DNA from: Prolixibacteraceae bacterium
Lineage (GTDB): Bacteria; Bacteroidota; Bacteroidia; Bacteroidales; Prolixibacteraceae
Assembly: GCA_019163175.1 (NCBI GenBank)
Contig: JAFLKN010000015.1
Location: 62,001-126,000, forward strand
Direction: 5' to 3'
Length of the DNA: 64,000 bases
The notes beneath the pieces were generated by a model, which saw only the letters and a list, made by a program, of their open reading frames with translations, made no database searches and was not told where the DNA came from. Positions 35,244 to 43,641 of this stretch are shown here, piece after piece. The position numbers and the translations under genes were made by a program. Every line of letters begins with the position of its first letter. Position 1 is the stretch's first letter.

Positions 35244-36581
35244 ATGAACTGGAATCAGATTATATCGACCACCCGATTGGGGCAGGAAGAACTTGCCACT
35301 AAAGACAATAAACATAGCCGCACACAATTTCAACGCGATTACGACCGCATAATTTTCTCATCACCTTTCAGGAGGATGCAAAATAAAACACAGGTTTTTC
35401 CTTTGCCCGGAAGTGTTTTTGTACACAACCGTTTAACGCACAGCCTGGAGGTTGCCAGCGTTGGCCGTTCATTGGGTAGTATGTTTGTTGAAAAAGCCGA
35501 AAGTGAAAACATGGAAATCGAAAATCCGCTGTTTCAGGAAATCGGTTCTGTAGTTTCGGCAGCCTGTTTGGCACACGACATGGGAAATCCACCATTTGGA
35601 CATTCAGGCGAAGATGCTATTGCCCAGTTTTTCAAGAAAAGCAATGAGCCCCGCCTTCGGAACGATCTGACTGAAGCACAATGGAAAGATTTTACTCAGT
35701 TCGACGGAAATGCCAATGCTTTCAGGCTACTTAGCCACCGATTTAACGGACGCCGAGATGGAGGTTTTGCACTCACCTACACAACTTTGGCCTCAATCGT
35801 TAAATACCCGTTCGAATCGATGCTGACACAAAAACCCAAATTTGGTTTCTTTCAATCAGAAAAAGCAATTTACGAACGAATTGCCCATGAATTGGGCTTG
35901 TTGCAGCTTTCCGAAAATCCGAACAAATTCATCAGACACCCCTTGGTATTTCTTGTTGAAGCGGCCGACGATATCTGTTACCAATTGATGGATTTAGAAG
36001 ATGCACACAAATTAAAAATTCATTCGTTCGATCAAACCCGCTCTTTACTCGAGAAATTTTTCGACCCGCAAACCGAAGCAAAACAAATTCACCGGATGAA
36101 CGAAACACTCAATCTGGTATCCGATCCAAACGAACAGATAGCTTATTTACGTGCCAGTGTTATCGGGAAACTGGTCAAACAATGTGTTACTATTTTCTGG
36201 GAAAACCAACAGGATATTTTTGCCGGAAGTTTTCAGAAAGCGCTGATCGATCATGTGCCTTCAACCTCACAAGCTGCGATTAAGGAAATTAAAAAGGTAA
36301 GCATCCGTGATATTTACAATGACCGGTCGGTCGTTGAGATTGAAATTTCGGGCTATCAGATTATTGGAACCTTGCTCGAAGTTTTTACTGAAGCTATTCT
36401 AAATCCGAATGAAGGTTTCTCTCAGAAACTACTCGGTTTAATACCCGACCAGTATCGTGGAAATCACGAATCAACTTACGAAAAGGTGCAGTCGGTTGTC
36501 GATTTTGTATCGGGAATGACTGATTTATACGCACTCGATTTGTATCGGAAAATTAAAGGAATCAATATTCCCGGAATTTAG
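35244..36581 (+). CDS. dgt: Deoxyguanosinetriphosphate triphosphohydrolase (dGTPase)
   Basis: An HD-domain enzyme that hydrolyses dGTP to deoxyguanosine and triphosphate, adjusting dNTP pools. The 445-residue protein carries the Dgt signature: F-R-R-M-Q-N-K-T-Q-V-F-P near residue 45, N-R-L-T-H-S-L-E-V-A-S-V (first metal His), CLAHDMGNPPFGHSGEDAI near residue 110 and a C-terminal A-D-D-I-C-Y. The length fits the long (E. coli-like) class. It is likely cotranscribed with the upstream metallopeptidase gene. A short DUF5808-like gene follows 26 bp later. Confidence 0.95.
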   Translation: MNWNQIISTTRLGQEELATKDNKHSRTQFQRDYDRIIFSSPFRRMQNKTQVFPLPGSVFVHNRLTHSLEVASVGRSLGSMFVEKAESENMEIENPLFQEIGSVVSAACLAHDMGNPPFGHSGEDAIAQFFKKSNEPRLRNDLTEAQWKDFTQFDGNANAFRLLSHRFNGRRDGGFALTYTTLASIVKYPFESMLTQKPKFGFFQSEKAIYERIAHELGLLQLSENPNKFIRHPLVFLVEAADDICYQLMDLEDAHKLKIHSFDQTRSLLEKFFDPQTEAKQIHRMNETLNLVSDPNEQIAYLRASVIGKLVKQCVTIFWENQQDIFAGSFQKALIDHVPSTSQAAIKEIKKVSIRDIYNDRSVVEIEISGYQIIGTLLEVFTEAILNPNEGFSQKLLGLIPDQYRGNHESTYEKVQSVVDFVSGMTDLYALDLYRKIKGINIPGI

Positions 36582-36607
36582 TACTACCCAAAACTACAAA
36601 GCAAGCC

Positions 36608-36832
36608 GTGATGAGAACCAATTTTGATCAATTTGAGAATGACCGGATGATCAATGATCCGACCAATTACAGGTGGGGAATATTCTATTTTAATCCGAAA
36701 GATAAGCGAATAGCTGTCCCAAAGCGCTCCAAAATGATGGGTTGGACCCTGAATTTTGGAAACTTCTATTCTTATCTGCTCATTTTTGCATTAATTTCTA
36801 TTGAACTGATATATGAAAGCTTAAGTAAGTAA
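36608..36832 (+). CDS. Small DUF5808-like membrane protein
   Basis: A 74-residue protein whose middle N-D-P-T-N-Y-R-W-G-I-F-Y-F-N-P-K-D-K-R, followed by VPKRSKMMGWTLNFGN, matches the DUF5808 pattern found beside or within membrane proteins. One hydrophobic helix (about residues 55-70) ends the protein. The gene follows dgt by 26 bp and could be cotranscribed. The function of the domain is unknown. Confidence 0.75.
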   Translation: MMRTNFDQFENDRMINDPTNYRWGIFYFNPKDKRIAVPKRSKMMGWTLNFGNFYSYLLIFALISIELIYESLSK

Positions 36833-37007
36833 AAAGCTGGAACCCGCACCAGACTAAGCGCACCGTTGTTTTTAACGAAAAATTACTGCAAGTTAAATTT
36901 TAAAAATGCTTAATAAACCTAAAATTCAGGTACTTATCTGAATTTTCAAACAACTTTTTACCGATCTTCGACGTTCTATTCTGGAAATTTACAAGACGGA
37001 GAAGATT

Positions 37008-37517
37008 ATGGTCGCGGTATTTAAAATCATTCAGGTTTTTTTGTTGGCTTCAGTAAAGTATGTTGTTACGTTTCCGTTTGCATTGTTAATCGGCTTAAAC
37101 TTTCAGCAAACTCTAATTGCTGTTACCCTTGGAGGAATTGCAGGGTTTTTCTTTTTTTATCATTTCAGCGGTTATGCACAAAAAAGGTTTCATCATGTAA
37201 AAACCTTTCTTTGGAAGCATTCTCCTCTTTCAGTTCGTTTGAGATACCGACAGTTAGTTGCCTGGCGTAAAAATACTACAGGTGAACGGGTTTTCTCCAA
37301 AAGAAACAGGTTTATTGCCCGCTTTCGCGCAAAGTATGGCTTAGCCGGAATTGTAATTTTATCTCCAATTATTTTAAGTATTCCAATTGGAGCTTTCTTA
37401 TTGAACAAATACTATTCAAAGCACAAGTTTGCTATGCCTTACATGGTCTTATCCATATTAAGTTGGACTGCTGTTTTTGTTGCTTTTACTCTTATTTTCC
37501 CGAATCTGGTCAAGTAA
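37008..37517 (+). CDS. Hypothetical membrane protein
   Basis: A 169-residue protein with four predicted membrane helices (about 5-25, 30-52, 108-128 and 143-165). A basic cytoplasmic stretch rich in Arg, Lys and His lies between helices 2 and 3 (RYRQLVAWRKNTTGERVFSK). The segment AKYGLAGIVILSPIILSIPIG with its glycine and prolines resembles small-exporter or DedA-type re-entrant segments, but the match is weak. No name is supported. It is convergent with the NUDIX gene 17 bp downstream. Confidence 0.72.
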   Translation: MVAVFKIIQVFLLASVKYVVTFPFALLIGLNFQQTLIAVTLGGIAGFFFFYHFSGYAQKRFHHVKTFLWKHSPLSVRLRYRQLVAWRKNTTGERVFSKRNRFIARFRAKYGLAGIVILSPIILSIPIGAFLLNKYYSKHKFAMPYMVLSILSWTAVFVAFTLIFPNLVK

Positions 37518-37534
37518 AAACACCTCTGAACAAT

Positions 37535-37945
37535 CTATTCCTGATTATCCGACAACAACGATTTTAATCTTTCCTGATTTTTCAGGATTAACTCACGATC
37601 TGCACCTGACCAGTCAATAGTCTGCCATTCATTTAGATTGAACCACTTTTGGGCAATGTGTTCATTCAGTATAATATCTCCTGAAACAATTTGGCAAACA
37701 AAAGGAATTAGCTGTATGTGCTTTGTTGGGTAAACAAATTTAACGGGTAAAAGCTTGCATAAAACTTCAATCTGCACAGTCAACTCTTCTTCAATTTCCC
37801 TGACGATGCATTGTTCCGGAGTTTCGCCTGGCTGAGTTTTACCTCCCGGAAATTCCCAAAGCCAGGGGTGGCTGCTATCCGGCCCTCGCTGAACTGCCAG
37901 CATTCTAGGTCTATTCAATACAATTGCACAACAAACTTCAATCAT
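37535..37945 (-). CDS. NUDIX hydrolase, MutT-like
   Basis: A 136-residue NUDIX protein likely to hydrolyse 8-oxo-dGTP or another nucleoside diphosphate derivative. The NUDIX box is nearly complete: GGKTQPGETPEQCIVREIEEEL, with the catalytic REIEEE intact and the terminal G of the consensus replaced by T. The start is set at ATG 37945 (MIEVCCAIVL), giving the typical strand at the N-terminus, whereas 37969 would add eight unusual residues. It is convergent with the gene at 37008 and divergent from the HEAT-like gene at 38025. Confidence 0.9.
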   Translation of the reverse strand: MIEVCCAIVLNRPRMLAVQRGPDSSHPWLWEFPGGKTQPGETPEQCIVREIEEELTVQIEVLCKLLPVKFVYPTKHIQLIPFVCQIVSGDIILNEHIAQKWFNLNEWQTIDWSGADRELILKNQERLKSLLSDNQE

Positions 37946-38024
37946 TTCTATCCGGAATAGTTTCCGCAAAGAAGGAAAAATTTATCTTTATTACAAGATT
38001 TAACCCTCAACAGATTGCTTAATC

Positions 38025-38552
38025 ATGAATGAGAATGAAGTTCGGGCATTGATCCTATCATGGGAAAATCTGGCCATATTGGTCAGGTATATTGCCGATT
38101 ATCCGGAACATCTGGACATTATAATGAATAAAGCGTTGGACGATAGTCAGCCTGAGAACTGGCGAGCCGTTTGGATGGTCGATAAAATTCATGAACGGCA
38201 TCCAGAATTGGTAATTCCCTATCTTCCGGCCATGACCAGTTTTTTGATGACTACCCAAAATGCGAGTAAAAAGAGGCATTTACTGAAACTGATCAGTCTC
38301 AACGAAATTCAGGAAGAAGATATAGCTGCTTTATTGAATTTCTGCATCGATGAGTTCACAAATGCTGCTGAGCCAGTTGCTGTTCGGGTTCATGCCATGC
38401 AAATCCTTTTCAATATTGCACAAAAAGAACCTGATTTCTCCGGAGAATTAATCGAACTGATTGAACATGAAATGGATTACCATGGGTCTGCAGGAATTGC
38501 CTCACGAGGAGGAAAACTATTGAAAAAATTATACGCTGCCAAGGCAAAATAA
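38025..38552 (+). CDS. HEAT-like helical repeat protein, unknown function
   Basis: A 175-residue all-helical cytoplasmic protein with HEAT/ARM-like helix pairs (for example NWRAVWMVDKIHERHPELVIPYL and VAVRVHAMQILFNIAQKEPDF). The repeats are irregular and no catalytic motif is visible. Such proteins are often protein-interaction scaffolds; homologues are scattered in Bacteroidota as hypothetical proteins. A terminator begins at its stop codon. Confidence 0.8.
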   Translation: MNENEVRALILSWENLAILVRYIADYPEHLDIIMNKALDDSQPENWRAVWMVDKIHERHPELVIPYLPAMTSFLMTTQNASKKRHLLKLISLNEIQEEDIAALLNFCIDEFTNAAEPVAVRVHAMQILFNIAQKEPDFSGELIELIEHEMDYHGSAGIASRGGKLLKKLYAAKAK

Positions 38553-38593
38553 AAGAATAAGCCTGATCAAAAATGGTCAGGCTTATTCTTTTA
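38552..38593. terminator. Bidirectional terminator between the HEAT-like gene and rhaD
   Basis: A 16-bp perfect stem (AAAAGAATAAGCCTGA and complement) with a 10-nt loop. The stem ends in A/T runs that serve both convergent genes. Confidence 0.88.
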
Positions 38594-38609
38594 GAATCAT
38601 TGGCTACGC

Positions 38610-39431
38610 TTATTTCTTTAAGAAAGCTTCTTTTAACTCCATTAGTTGGGCATCGTTTAATCCTTCAGGTTCGTTCCCGGTTTGCATGGCCATAAACCAG
38701 ATTTGTGCCGATTTAGAAAGAATATCAATCATATCGAATGCATCCGAAACGGTTTCTCCAATGGCAAAGGCGCCATGCTTTTCCCAAATAACAACCTCAT
38801 GTCCCAATTTAAATCCTTCGATGGTGGCGTCAGCAATTTTATGGCTTCCGGGCAAAATATACGGAACCATAAACACACCTCGCGGTACAAAAACAAAAGC
38901 TTCAGGGTGCATTCCCCACAGGGTTTTATTCAGCATATCGGCTGTCTGAAACTTTGGAATCTGAGTCATGGCAACCAATTCGTTCGGATGCGTGTGAACT
39001 ACTGACTTGTTTTTTGATCCGGTGCTGACCAACAAATTGTGTACAGCCAAGTGGGTAGGCAATTCAGACGTTGGCCTGAAATTGTAGAGATTTCGTTTTT
39101 TCATGGAAATGATGTGGTAGGCATTTCCCTTTTTATTCATTTTGATGATGCAAGCATTTTTCATTGGACTAATTGCCAGATCGCGCATACGTTTTCCGGT
39201 TCCGGTAACAAAAAAATAAAGGTTGGCTAAGGCATCGTAACTCCGCTCTAGTTGAAACATGGGATAATGGTCAAGCTCAAACTCGTAGTCGCCCATCATC
39301 TCCGATAAATTTACCGAAATATTACCGGCATTGCGCTCTGCCCAACCTTTTTGCCAAAGGTAATTTGCCAAGCCGGCCACCTCAGTTATGGTTTTGGCAA
39401 TTTTTTTGTTTTCCTGAAAAAACTCTTTCAT
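38610..39431 (-). CDS. rhaD: Rhamnulose-1-phosphate aldolase (class II aldolase/adducin family)
   Basis: Cleaves L-rhamnulose-1-phosphate to dihydroxyacetone phosphate and L-lactaldehyde. The 273-residue protein has W-A-E-R-N-A-G-N-I-S at the start of the fold, SELPTHLAVHNLL near 125, V-V-H-T-H-P-N-E (two zinc His) near 150 and EKHGAFAIGETVSDAF with the third His near 225. The start is at ATG 39431; the frame continues 57 codons upstream, but those residues are not part of the family and include the predicted promoter. No rhaA, rhaB or transporter is adjacent, so the rest of the pathway lies elsewhere. Confidence 0.9.
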   Translation of the reverse strand: MKEFFQENKKIAKTITEVAGLANYLWQKGWAERNAGNISVNLSEMMGDYEFELDHYPMFQLERSYDALANLYFFVTGTGKRMRDLAISPMKNACIIKMNKKGNAYHIISMKKRNLYNFRPTSELPTHLAVHNLLVSTGSKNKSVVHTHPNELVAMTQIPKFQTADMLNKTLWGMHPEAFVFVPRGVFMVPYILPGSHKIADATIEGFKLGHEVVIWEKHGAFAIGETVSDAFDMIDILSKSAQIWFMAMQTGNEPEGLNDAQLMELKEAFLKK

Positions 39432-39508
39432 CTCGTATATCTTTAGTAATTGTGTACAAATTAAGTCTTTCAACAAATAACTACCCGTCAATTCACCCTT
39501 AGCGTGTG

Positions 39509-39516
39509 CAAAAGTA
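39509..39516 (-). promoter_or_regulatory. Candidate promoter -7 element for rhaD
   Basis: On the minus strand TACTTTTG matches TAnnTTTG and is placed about 70 bp before the rhaD start. A good -33 TTG is not seen at the expected distance, so this is tentative. Confidence 0.4.
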
Positions 39517-39722
39517 CAAGCTAAGATTGTACTTTCGGTATACCCGTCATTTGTATTTCCTATATTCTTAACAATCAATTTATACACAACAGAAAGCGAC
39601 AAGCGGCTGAGAGTTAAAGGATAATGAAGTCAAAACCTGTTTTGCGTTTTTCGAGTAGAAATAAACATCCCGGGCAAAACAAAAAATTACAGGCAAAACA
39701 GAGGTCAAAAAAATAATTTTTA

Positions 39723-39730
39723 TATTTTTG
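39723..39730 (+). promoter_or_regulatory. Candidate promoter -7 element for the tRNA-Gln pair
   Basis: TATTTTTG matches TAnnTTTG and ends 31 bp before the first tRNA. The predicted start lies near 39738. A -33 TTG is not clear. Confidence 0.45.
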
Positions 39731-39761
39731 CACCGTCTTTAAAGAAAAGACAACGAAGGAT

Positions 39762-39834
39762 TGACCCATGGTGTAATTGGCAACACAACTGATTTTGGTT
39801 CAGTAGAGTCTAAGTTCGAGCCTTAGTGGGTCAA
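39762..39834 (+). tRNA. tRNA-Gln, anticodon TTG
   Basis: A 73-nt cloverleaf without encoded CCA. The acceptor arms are TGACCCA and TGGGTCA, the anticodon stem is ACTGA/TCAGT with loop TTTTGGT (anticodon TTG, reads CAA), and the T loop is TTCGAGC. The weak U-A first pair is characteristic of tRNA-Gln. It is the first of two tandem tRNA-Gln genes separated by 57 bp. Confidence 0.95.
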
Positions 39835-39891
39835 CAAAAAACAAACAATTTTAGCTTCGGCAAATTGAAATTTGTTTTACATTTTTAAAAT

Positions 39892-39964
39892 TGTCCTGTG
39901 GTGTAATTGGCAACACGTCTGATTCTGGATCAGAAGAGTTTAGGTTCGAGACCTAACAGGACAA
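39892..39964 (+). tRNA. tRNA-Gln, anticodon CTG, integration site of the element
   Basis: A 73-nt cloverleaf: acceptor TGTCCTG/CAGGACA, anticodon stem TCTGA/TCAGA with loop TTCTGGA (anticodon CTG, reads CAG), and T loop TTCGAGA. The 3' end CTAACAGGACAAC is repeated exactly at 48504-48516, so the gene was used as an attachment site and regenerated intact by the incoming element. Confidence 0.95.
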
Positions 39965-39965
39965 C
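39953..39965. repeat. attL core, 13-bp direct repeat in the tRNA-Gln 3' end
   Basis: CTAACAGGACAAC occurs here and, identical, at 48504-48516. Upstream the two sites stay partly similar (AGGTTCGAGAC here, AAGTTCAGGTA there), which suggests a longer original att site now diverged on the right. Confidence 0.82.
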
Positions 39966-39990
39966 AATAAAGCATTGATTATTAAGTGGT

Positions 39991-40156
39991 TAAAAATTAC
40001 TTGAACCATTTTTGAACTGAAAAAGAAAAAAAAAGAATTATCATTGATTTGATAGTTCTTTTTTTTTGCCTGATTTTTTGGTTCAAGTCCTTAGAGTACT
40101 TGAACCTATATTGAATATCAAATAGTTAAATATTATTTTGAACCATTTTTGAATAT
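39991..40156. repeat. Left-end recombinase arm-type repeats
   Basis: Direct copies of a TTGAACCATTTTTGAA motif lie at 40001-40016 and 40138-40153, each preceded by an A/T-rich TTAAA tract. An inverted pair GGTTCAAGT/ACTTGAACC (40080-40088, 40098-40106) lies between them. Similar motifs recur at the right end (48321-48376). They are probably integrase arm or accessory-factor sites. Confidence 0.6.
40029..40067 (+). terminator. Element-borne terminator downstream of tRNA-Gln
   Basis: An A-run/GAATTATCA stem pairs with TGATAGTTC followed by nine T and GCC. It lies just inside the left end, about 65 bp after the tRNA, so it can replace the original tRNA terminator that was displaced to 48525. 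Confidence 0.6.
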
Positions 40157-40289
40157 GAAGCAATTTTTAAAATTAGGCCAATTTTTTATAGTACTGATTA
40201 TCTAATATTTATATAATTTTACATCAGTGGATGTATTATTTTAATATGAGTACTAATAAAATATATTTTAACATTTAAAAATATCTACT

Positions 40290-40496
40290 ATGATTACTAA
40301 AAAAGAGTTATTAACTGAATTAATAGGAAAAAAAGTTTTATTTTCTTTCACTCAATATGGAATTGGTATTTCTACTGGTGCAGTTTATGCTGATGCTACT
40401 ATTTTAGAAGTAAGTGAAGAATTGCTTAAAACTTCAATAGGAAATATTATTACATATTATGATATGCAGTTTATTTCTAATATCCAAATCAAATAA
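40290..40496 (+). CDS. Small element protein, unknown
   Basis: A 68-residue protein (MITKKELLTELIGKKV) with a predicted helix followed by four to five short strands (VLFSFTQYGIGIS, ATILEVSEELL, ISNIQIK). It is AT-rich like the rest of the element, with a clean ATG after a long AT-rich spacer. No family is recognised. It could be a small DNA-binding or accessory protein, but nothing directly shows that. Confidence 0.55.
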   Translation: MITKKELLTELIGKKVLFSFTQYGIGISTGAVYADATILEVSEELLKTSIGNIITYYDMQFISNIQIK

Positions 40497-40591
40497 TATA
40501 TTGAAGAGATAATATTTTAATATGTGGACTTAAATTTTGTTTTATTCGGGTCTTAATATTTCTTTCAATATATTTTGATATTAATATTAAT

Positions 40592-41353
40592 ATGATAATC
40601 TTACAATCACTAAACATTAATAACCTATATATGAAATTTTTAAATTTAGAAATAAAACAAGATTCGAAAGTAATTAAAACCTTTCTTGTAACCTTTTTTG
40701 CAACCTTTTTTTTAACTTCTATTTTTTCCCCAATTGGTAATTGGATTACACAGGGAGTAATAAATATATTTGTTTCAATAAGTCAGGGATTTTCAAATTT
40801 TTATTATTCATATATTTCATTGAACGATCCTAATGTAATTGATACACATATTATTTTTATATTATGGATTATTGTAACACCATTGTTAGTGGGTGGTTTT
40901 GTTTATCTTTCTGGAATACTTTCTTCACTTAAAAATAAAATAAATCAATTAAAAGATAGAGTTAATAAAAAAGATCAGAGCGTTGAAGAAATTACTGTTG
41001 AAGCATTAGAAGAAAGTATTTCGGATTTTGAAACATTATTATCGAAAACTTCACTTAAATTATTTATTACAAAGGCGATTACTATTATAGTTTTTCTATT
41101 AGTTTATTTCTCTTATTTCTTTCTAAATAACATTAAATTTGAAAACTTAAATTTTCAAAACAGTATTACAATTATTTCTCCATATATTACAGAACAAAAA
41201 GTTCTAGAATTAAAATCTAATTGGGCGTTAATGAGTACTAAACAAGAATTTATATCTATTAATAATGAAATAAGTGAAATTAAAACAACAATTCTTCTAA
41301 AGGCAATTGAGGCTCATAAAGCAAACAAATTAAAGGATAAAGACAATAAATAA
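40592..41353 (+). CDS. Element membrane protein with coiled-coil, unknown
   Basis: A 253-residue protein with three hydrophobic segments (about 28-50, 85-110 and 160-182). A charged helical, coiled-coil-like stretch (ILSSLKNKINQLKDRVNKKDQ...EALEESISDFETLLSK) lies between the second and third. The ATG at 40592 gives the longest frame; ATG 40631 (MKFLNLEIK) is an equally plausible start and fits better if the first 13 residues are not needed. Small membrane proteins of this build are frequent as cargo, including defence or superinfection-exclusion factors, but nothing specific identifies one here. Confidence 0.65.
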   Translation: MIILQSLNINNLYMKFLNLEIKQDSKVIKTFLVTFFATFFLTSIFSPIGNWITQGVINIFVSISQGFSNFYYSYISLNDPNVIDTHIIFILWIIVTPLLVGGFVYLSGILSSLKNKINQLKDRVNKKDQSVEEITVEALEESISDFETLLSKTSLKLFITKAITIIVFLLVYFSYFFLNNIKFENLNFQNSITIISPYITEQKVLELKSNWALMSTKQEFISINNEISEIKTTILLKAIEAHKANKLKDKDNK

Positions 41354-41358
41354 TTAAT

Positions 41359-41775
41359 TTAGTTTTGTATATCTTTAATAATTTTAGCTTTATATTCATT
41401 CATTATCTTTAGTATTTTAGTTTGTTGGTATCTATAATAATCTATTTCCTTATATTGCCTTTCAATGCTTAATTCATCATTAAATTCACTACTAGGAATA
41501 TTTATTAAATACTCATATCTTTCATTATAATACTTAATAGTTGATTCTAAATATCTGGAAAATAGAACTACAAAGTCAATAGGTTTTGAAAACTGAAATT
41601 CTTTATCATTTATTTCCACTAAATAAGTTATAATTCCTGATTGTAAATTTTTAGACCAATATATTTTACCTAATTCTATACCACTTTCTTTTAATTCAGA
41701 ATAGAATTTTATTTTTAATATTTTGGAAAGTATCTTATATGTACTTTCTTTATTATCTCTATTATCTAAAATCAT
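41359..41775 (-). CDS. Hypothetical element protein
   Basis: A 138-residue soluble, charged protein (starts MILDNRDNKESTYK) that is mostly helical at the C-terminus (Y-R-Y-Q-Q-T-K-I-L-K-I-M-N-E-Y-K-A-K). The strands around residues 45-65 (SGIITYLVEINDKEFQF) give an alpha/beta look. It is convergent with the membrane protein gene 5 bp away. No known family is recognised. Confidence 0.58.
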   Translation of the reverse strand: MILDNRDNKESTYKILSKILKIKFYSELKESGIELGKIYWSKNLQSGIITYLVEINDKEFQFSKPIDFVVLFSRYLESTIKYYNERYEYLINIPSSEFNDELSIERQYKEIDYYRYQQTKILKIMNEYKAKIIKDIQN

Positions 41776-42241
41776 AATCCTATTAATATTTATTTGTCAA
41801 TGTATAATGTTGTTTGAAATACTATTAAGTTTTTTTATATGGCTTTAGTTGAATTAATTAGGTAGATAAAATTATATTATTAGTATCAAATAACCTACTA
41901 ATATTTCTTATTTCAGACAAAAAACATATTTTATAAAAATTTATAATTCTCTCTTTTTTTAGATACATTTTTTGTAGAAAAAAATCGTGTAGCACCCACA
42001 TAGCATACATTAAATCTTATTCAGATTTCAGTAATTAATAACAGATACCTTTGTTATACTACCCTTAATGCTAGGTGACCCACTTCAACGTTGTAAAGGG
42101 TTATTATAGTACTATTAGAATAGTATTAATTTGCATATATAAAATAAAAAAACACATTACTAATATTCTGTAATGTGTTTTAAATTGCAATGTATATAAT
42201 GATTTTCCGATCACATATAAATACTAGAATTTATAAAAATA
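41776..42241. other. AT-rich intergenic region with one terminator
   Basis: A stretch of 466 bp without a convincing ORF. Apart from the terminator at 42150-42181, I see only short AT tracts and a lone TGACCC motif near 42078 of the type that is arrayed at 45.5 kb. Confidence 0.5.
42150..42181 (-). terminator. Terminator of the RHH-DUF3987-TOPRIM operon
   Basis: An AAACACATTAC stem pairs with GTAATGTGTTT across a 10-nt loop and is followed on the minus strand by seven T. It lies about 60 bp past the last gene of the operon. Confidence 0.8.
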
Positions 42242-43639
42242 TTATTCATCATTCCAATGTTCTATAAACCATTCTTCAGGTAATATATTTTTAGAATCTA
42301 TTTCTGTTAATGGTTCTTTAAAGAAATCAGCTAAATTTGAATCAATATCTTTAAAATGATTAGCTAAATATTTTAGATTATCTATATGTCTTTCAGTACT
42401 TATTATTGTAGGTCTTATAGTCATTTTTTGAACTACATAATCAGATTTATACAATGGTTCTGATTTAATAATAGTATTACTTATTTTCGGTAATTCTTTC
42501 TTAATTTCAGGTATTATAACAGTCTTTTTAATTGGTTGTATTACTTCTGTTATGTATGGCTTTAATATACTTTTCATATAGTCTATATAATTAGGATATT
42601 CTAAAATATAATCAGCTATATCTAAACCTTTTTCTTTTGCAGAAATATTAAATGAATTATTACCATAAGGCATATAATTTATGAATGTTTCAATCATACT
42701 ATATTTAGTTTTAATCTTTTTGATTGATTCACGCCAATACATCTCTGTTTTATCTTCTATACTCAAATCAGGAAATATTAACCAATCACGATTTGAATGA
42801 TAAGTAAATTTATATGCTTGTAAAAAGCTTTTTCCACCTGATGCCAACCAAACAAATTCAGGAAAAACAATAGAACAGATTATTGCTGTTTTTTCAGCCT
42901 CAACCAAACAAATTGTTTTATTTCGATTTTCAGGTATGTTTAATAAATCCCACCCAAAAATTGGAATTGTATAATTAAATTTATCACATTCTGAATCAAT
43001 ACTATAACTATCACGAAATTTTATAAAATCGTTATATTCTTCTGTTTCTATTGGAAATAATATATTATATATTTTATCATTATTTTGATATTCATTATTG
43101 AAATTTGTAAATGATTCTATTGAATGTAACCAATTAGGATTTACTAATTTGCTTCTATGTAAATCTTCATTATACTTTATTACTTTTCCTGTTTTTAGAT
43201 CACCATTAAAAAAATATGGAAATATAGTACTACCATTAAAACACATTCCTAACTTATAATCATTGTAAGCTTTTCTAACTAAATTAATTTCAAATCTTTT
43301 CTTTAGTCCATCAATAAAAGTGTTATGAATTAAATTTGATTTGCTATAAGCACCAATAGTATTTTTGAGTTTATGAAATGTATTAATATATACTTCTGAA
43401 TTTAAACTATCACTAATATATAAATCATAAACTTTGTCCTTAAACTTACTTTCAGATTCATTTATAAATTCAATTTCTGGTTGTACCCAATATTGACAGC
43501 TATCTTCACGGTCACAACGACCATATTTAGAATCAATTAAATTACCTGTTGTATTATCAACATATCTTTGAAATTTATTTACTTGTCCACATTCAGGACA
43601 AGTAAATTTTTGTTTATTGTATAAGCTATATTTGTACAT
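42242..43639 (-). CDS. TOPRIM-like primase-type protein (DUF6371-like) with zinc-binding N-terminus
   Basis: A 465-residue protein. Residues 14-48 form a zinc-ribbon pattern (C14-P-E-C17 ... C42 ... C48) like those that start primases. The middle has I-C-L-V-E-A-E-K-T-A-I-I near residue 246 and W-L-A-S-G-G-K-S-F-L, then L-I-F-P-D-L, a TOPRIM-type layout with the E...D-x-D positions partly degenerate. Similar proteins of Bacteroidota mobile elements sit beside DUF3987 helicase-like proteins and probably help replicate the excised element. The gene starts 2 bp after the DUF3987 gene, so the two are cotranscribed. Confidence 0.78.
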   Translation of the reverse strand: MYKYSLYNKQKFTCPECGQVNKFQRYVDNTTGNLIDSKYGRCDREDSCQYWVQPEIEFINESESKFKDKVYDLYISDSLNSEVYINTFHKLKNTIGAYSKSNLIHNTFIDGLKKRFEINLVRKAYNDYKLGMCFNGSTIFPYFFNGDLKTGKVIKYNEDLHRSKLVNPNWLHSIESFTNFNNEYQNNDKIYNILFPIETEEYNDFIKFRDSYSIDSECDKFNYTIPIFGWDLLNIPENRNKTICLVEAEKTAIICSIVFPEFVWLASGGKSFLQAYKFTYHSNRDWLIFPDLSIEDKTEMYWRESIKKIKTKYSMIETFINYMPYGNNSFNISAKEKGLDIADYILEYPNYIDYMKSILKPYITEVIQPIKKTVIIPEIKKELPKISNTIIKSEPLYKSDYVVQKMTIRPTIISTERHIDNLKYLANHFKDIDSNLADFFKEPLTEIDSKNILPEEWFIEHWNDE

Positions 43640-43641
43640 AA

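Noticed and set aside
38610-39602. Longer rhaD frame with 57 extra codons
   Set aside because: The extra residues are not part of the aldolase family and cover a candidate promoter; ATG 39431 is the better start.
42000-42130. Possible small gene or second repeat array
   Set aside because: Only a single TGACCC motif and short AT tracts; no ORF or repeat structure.
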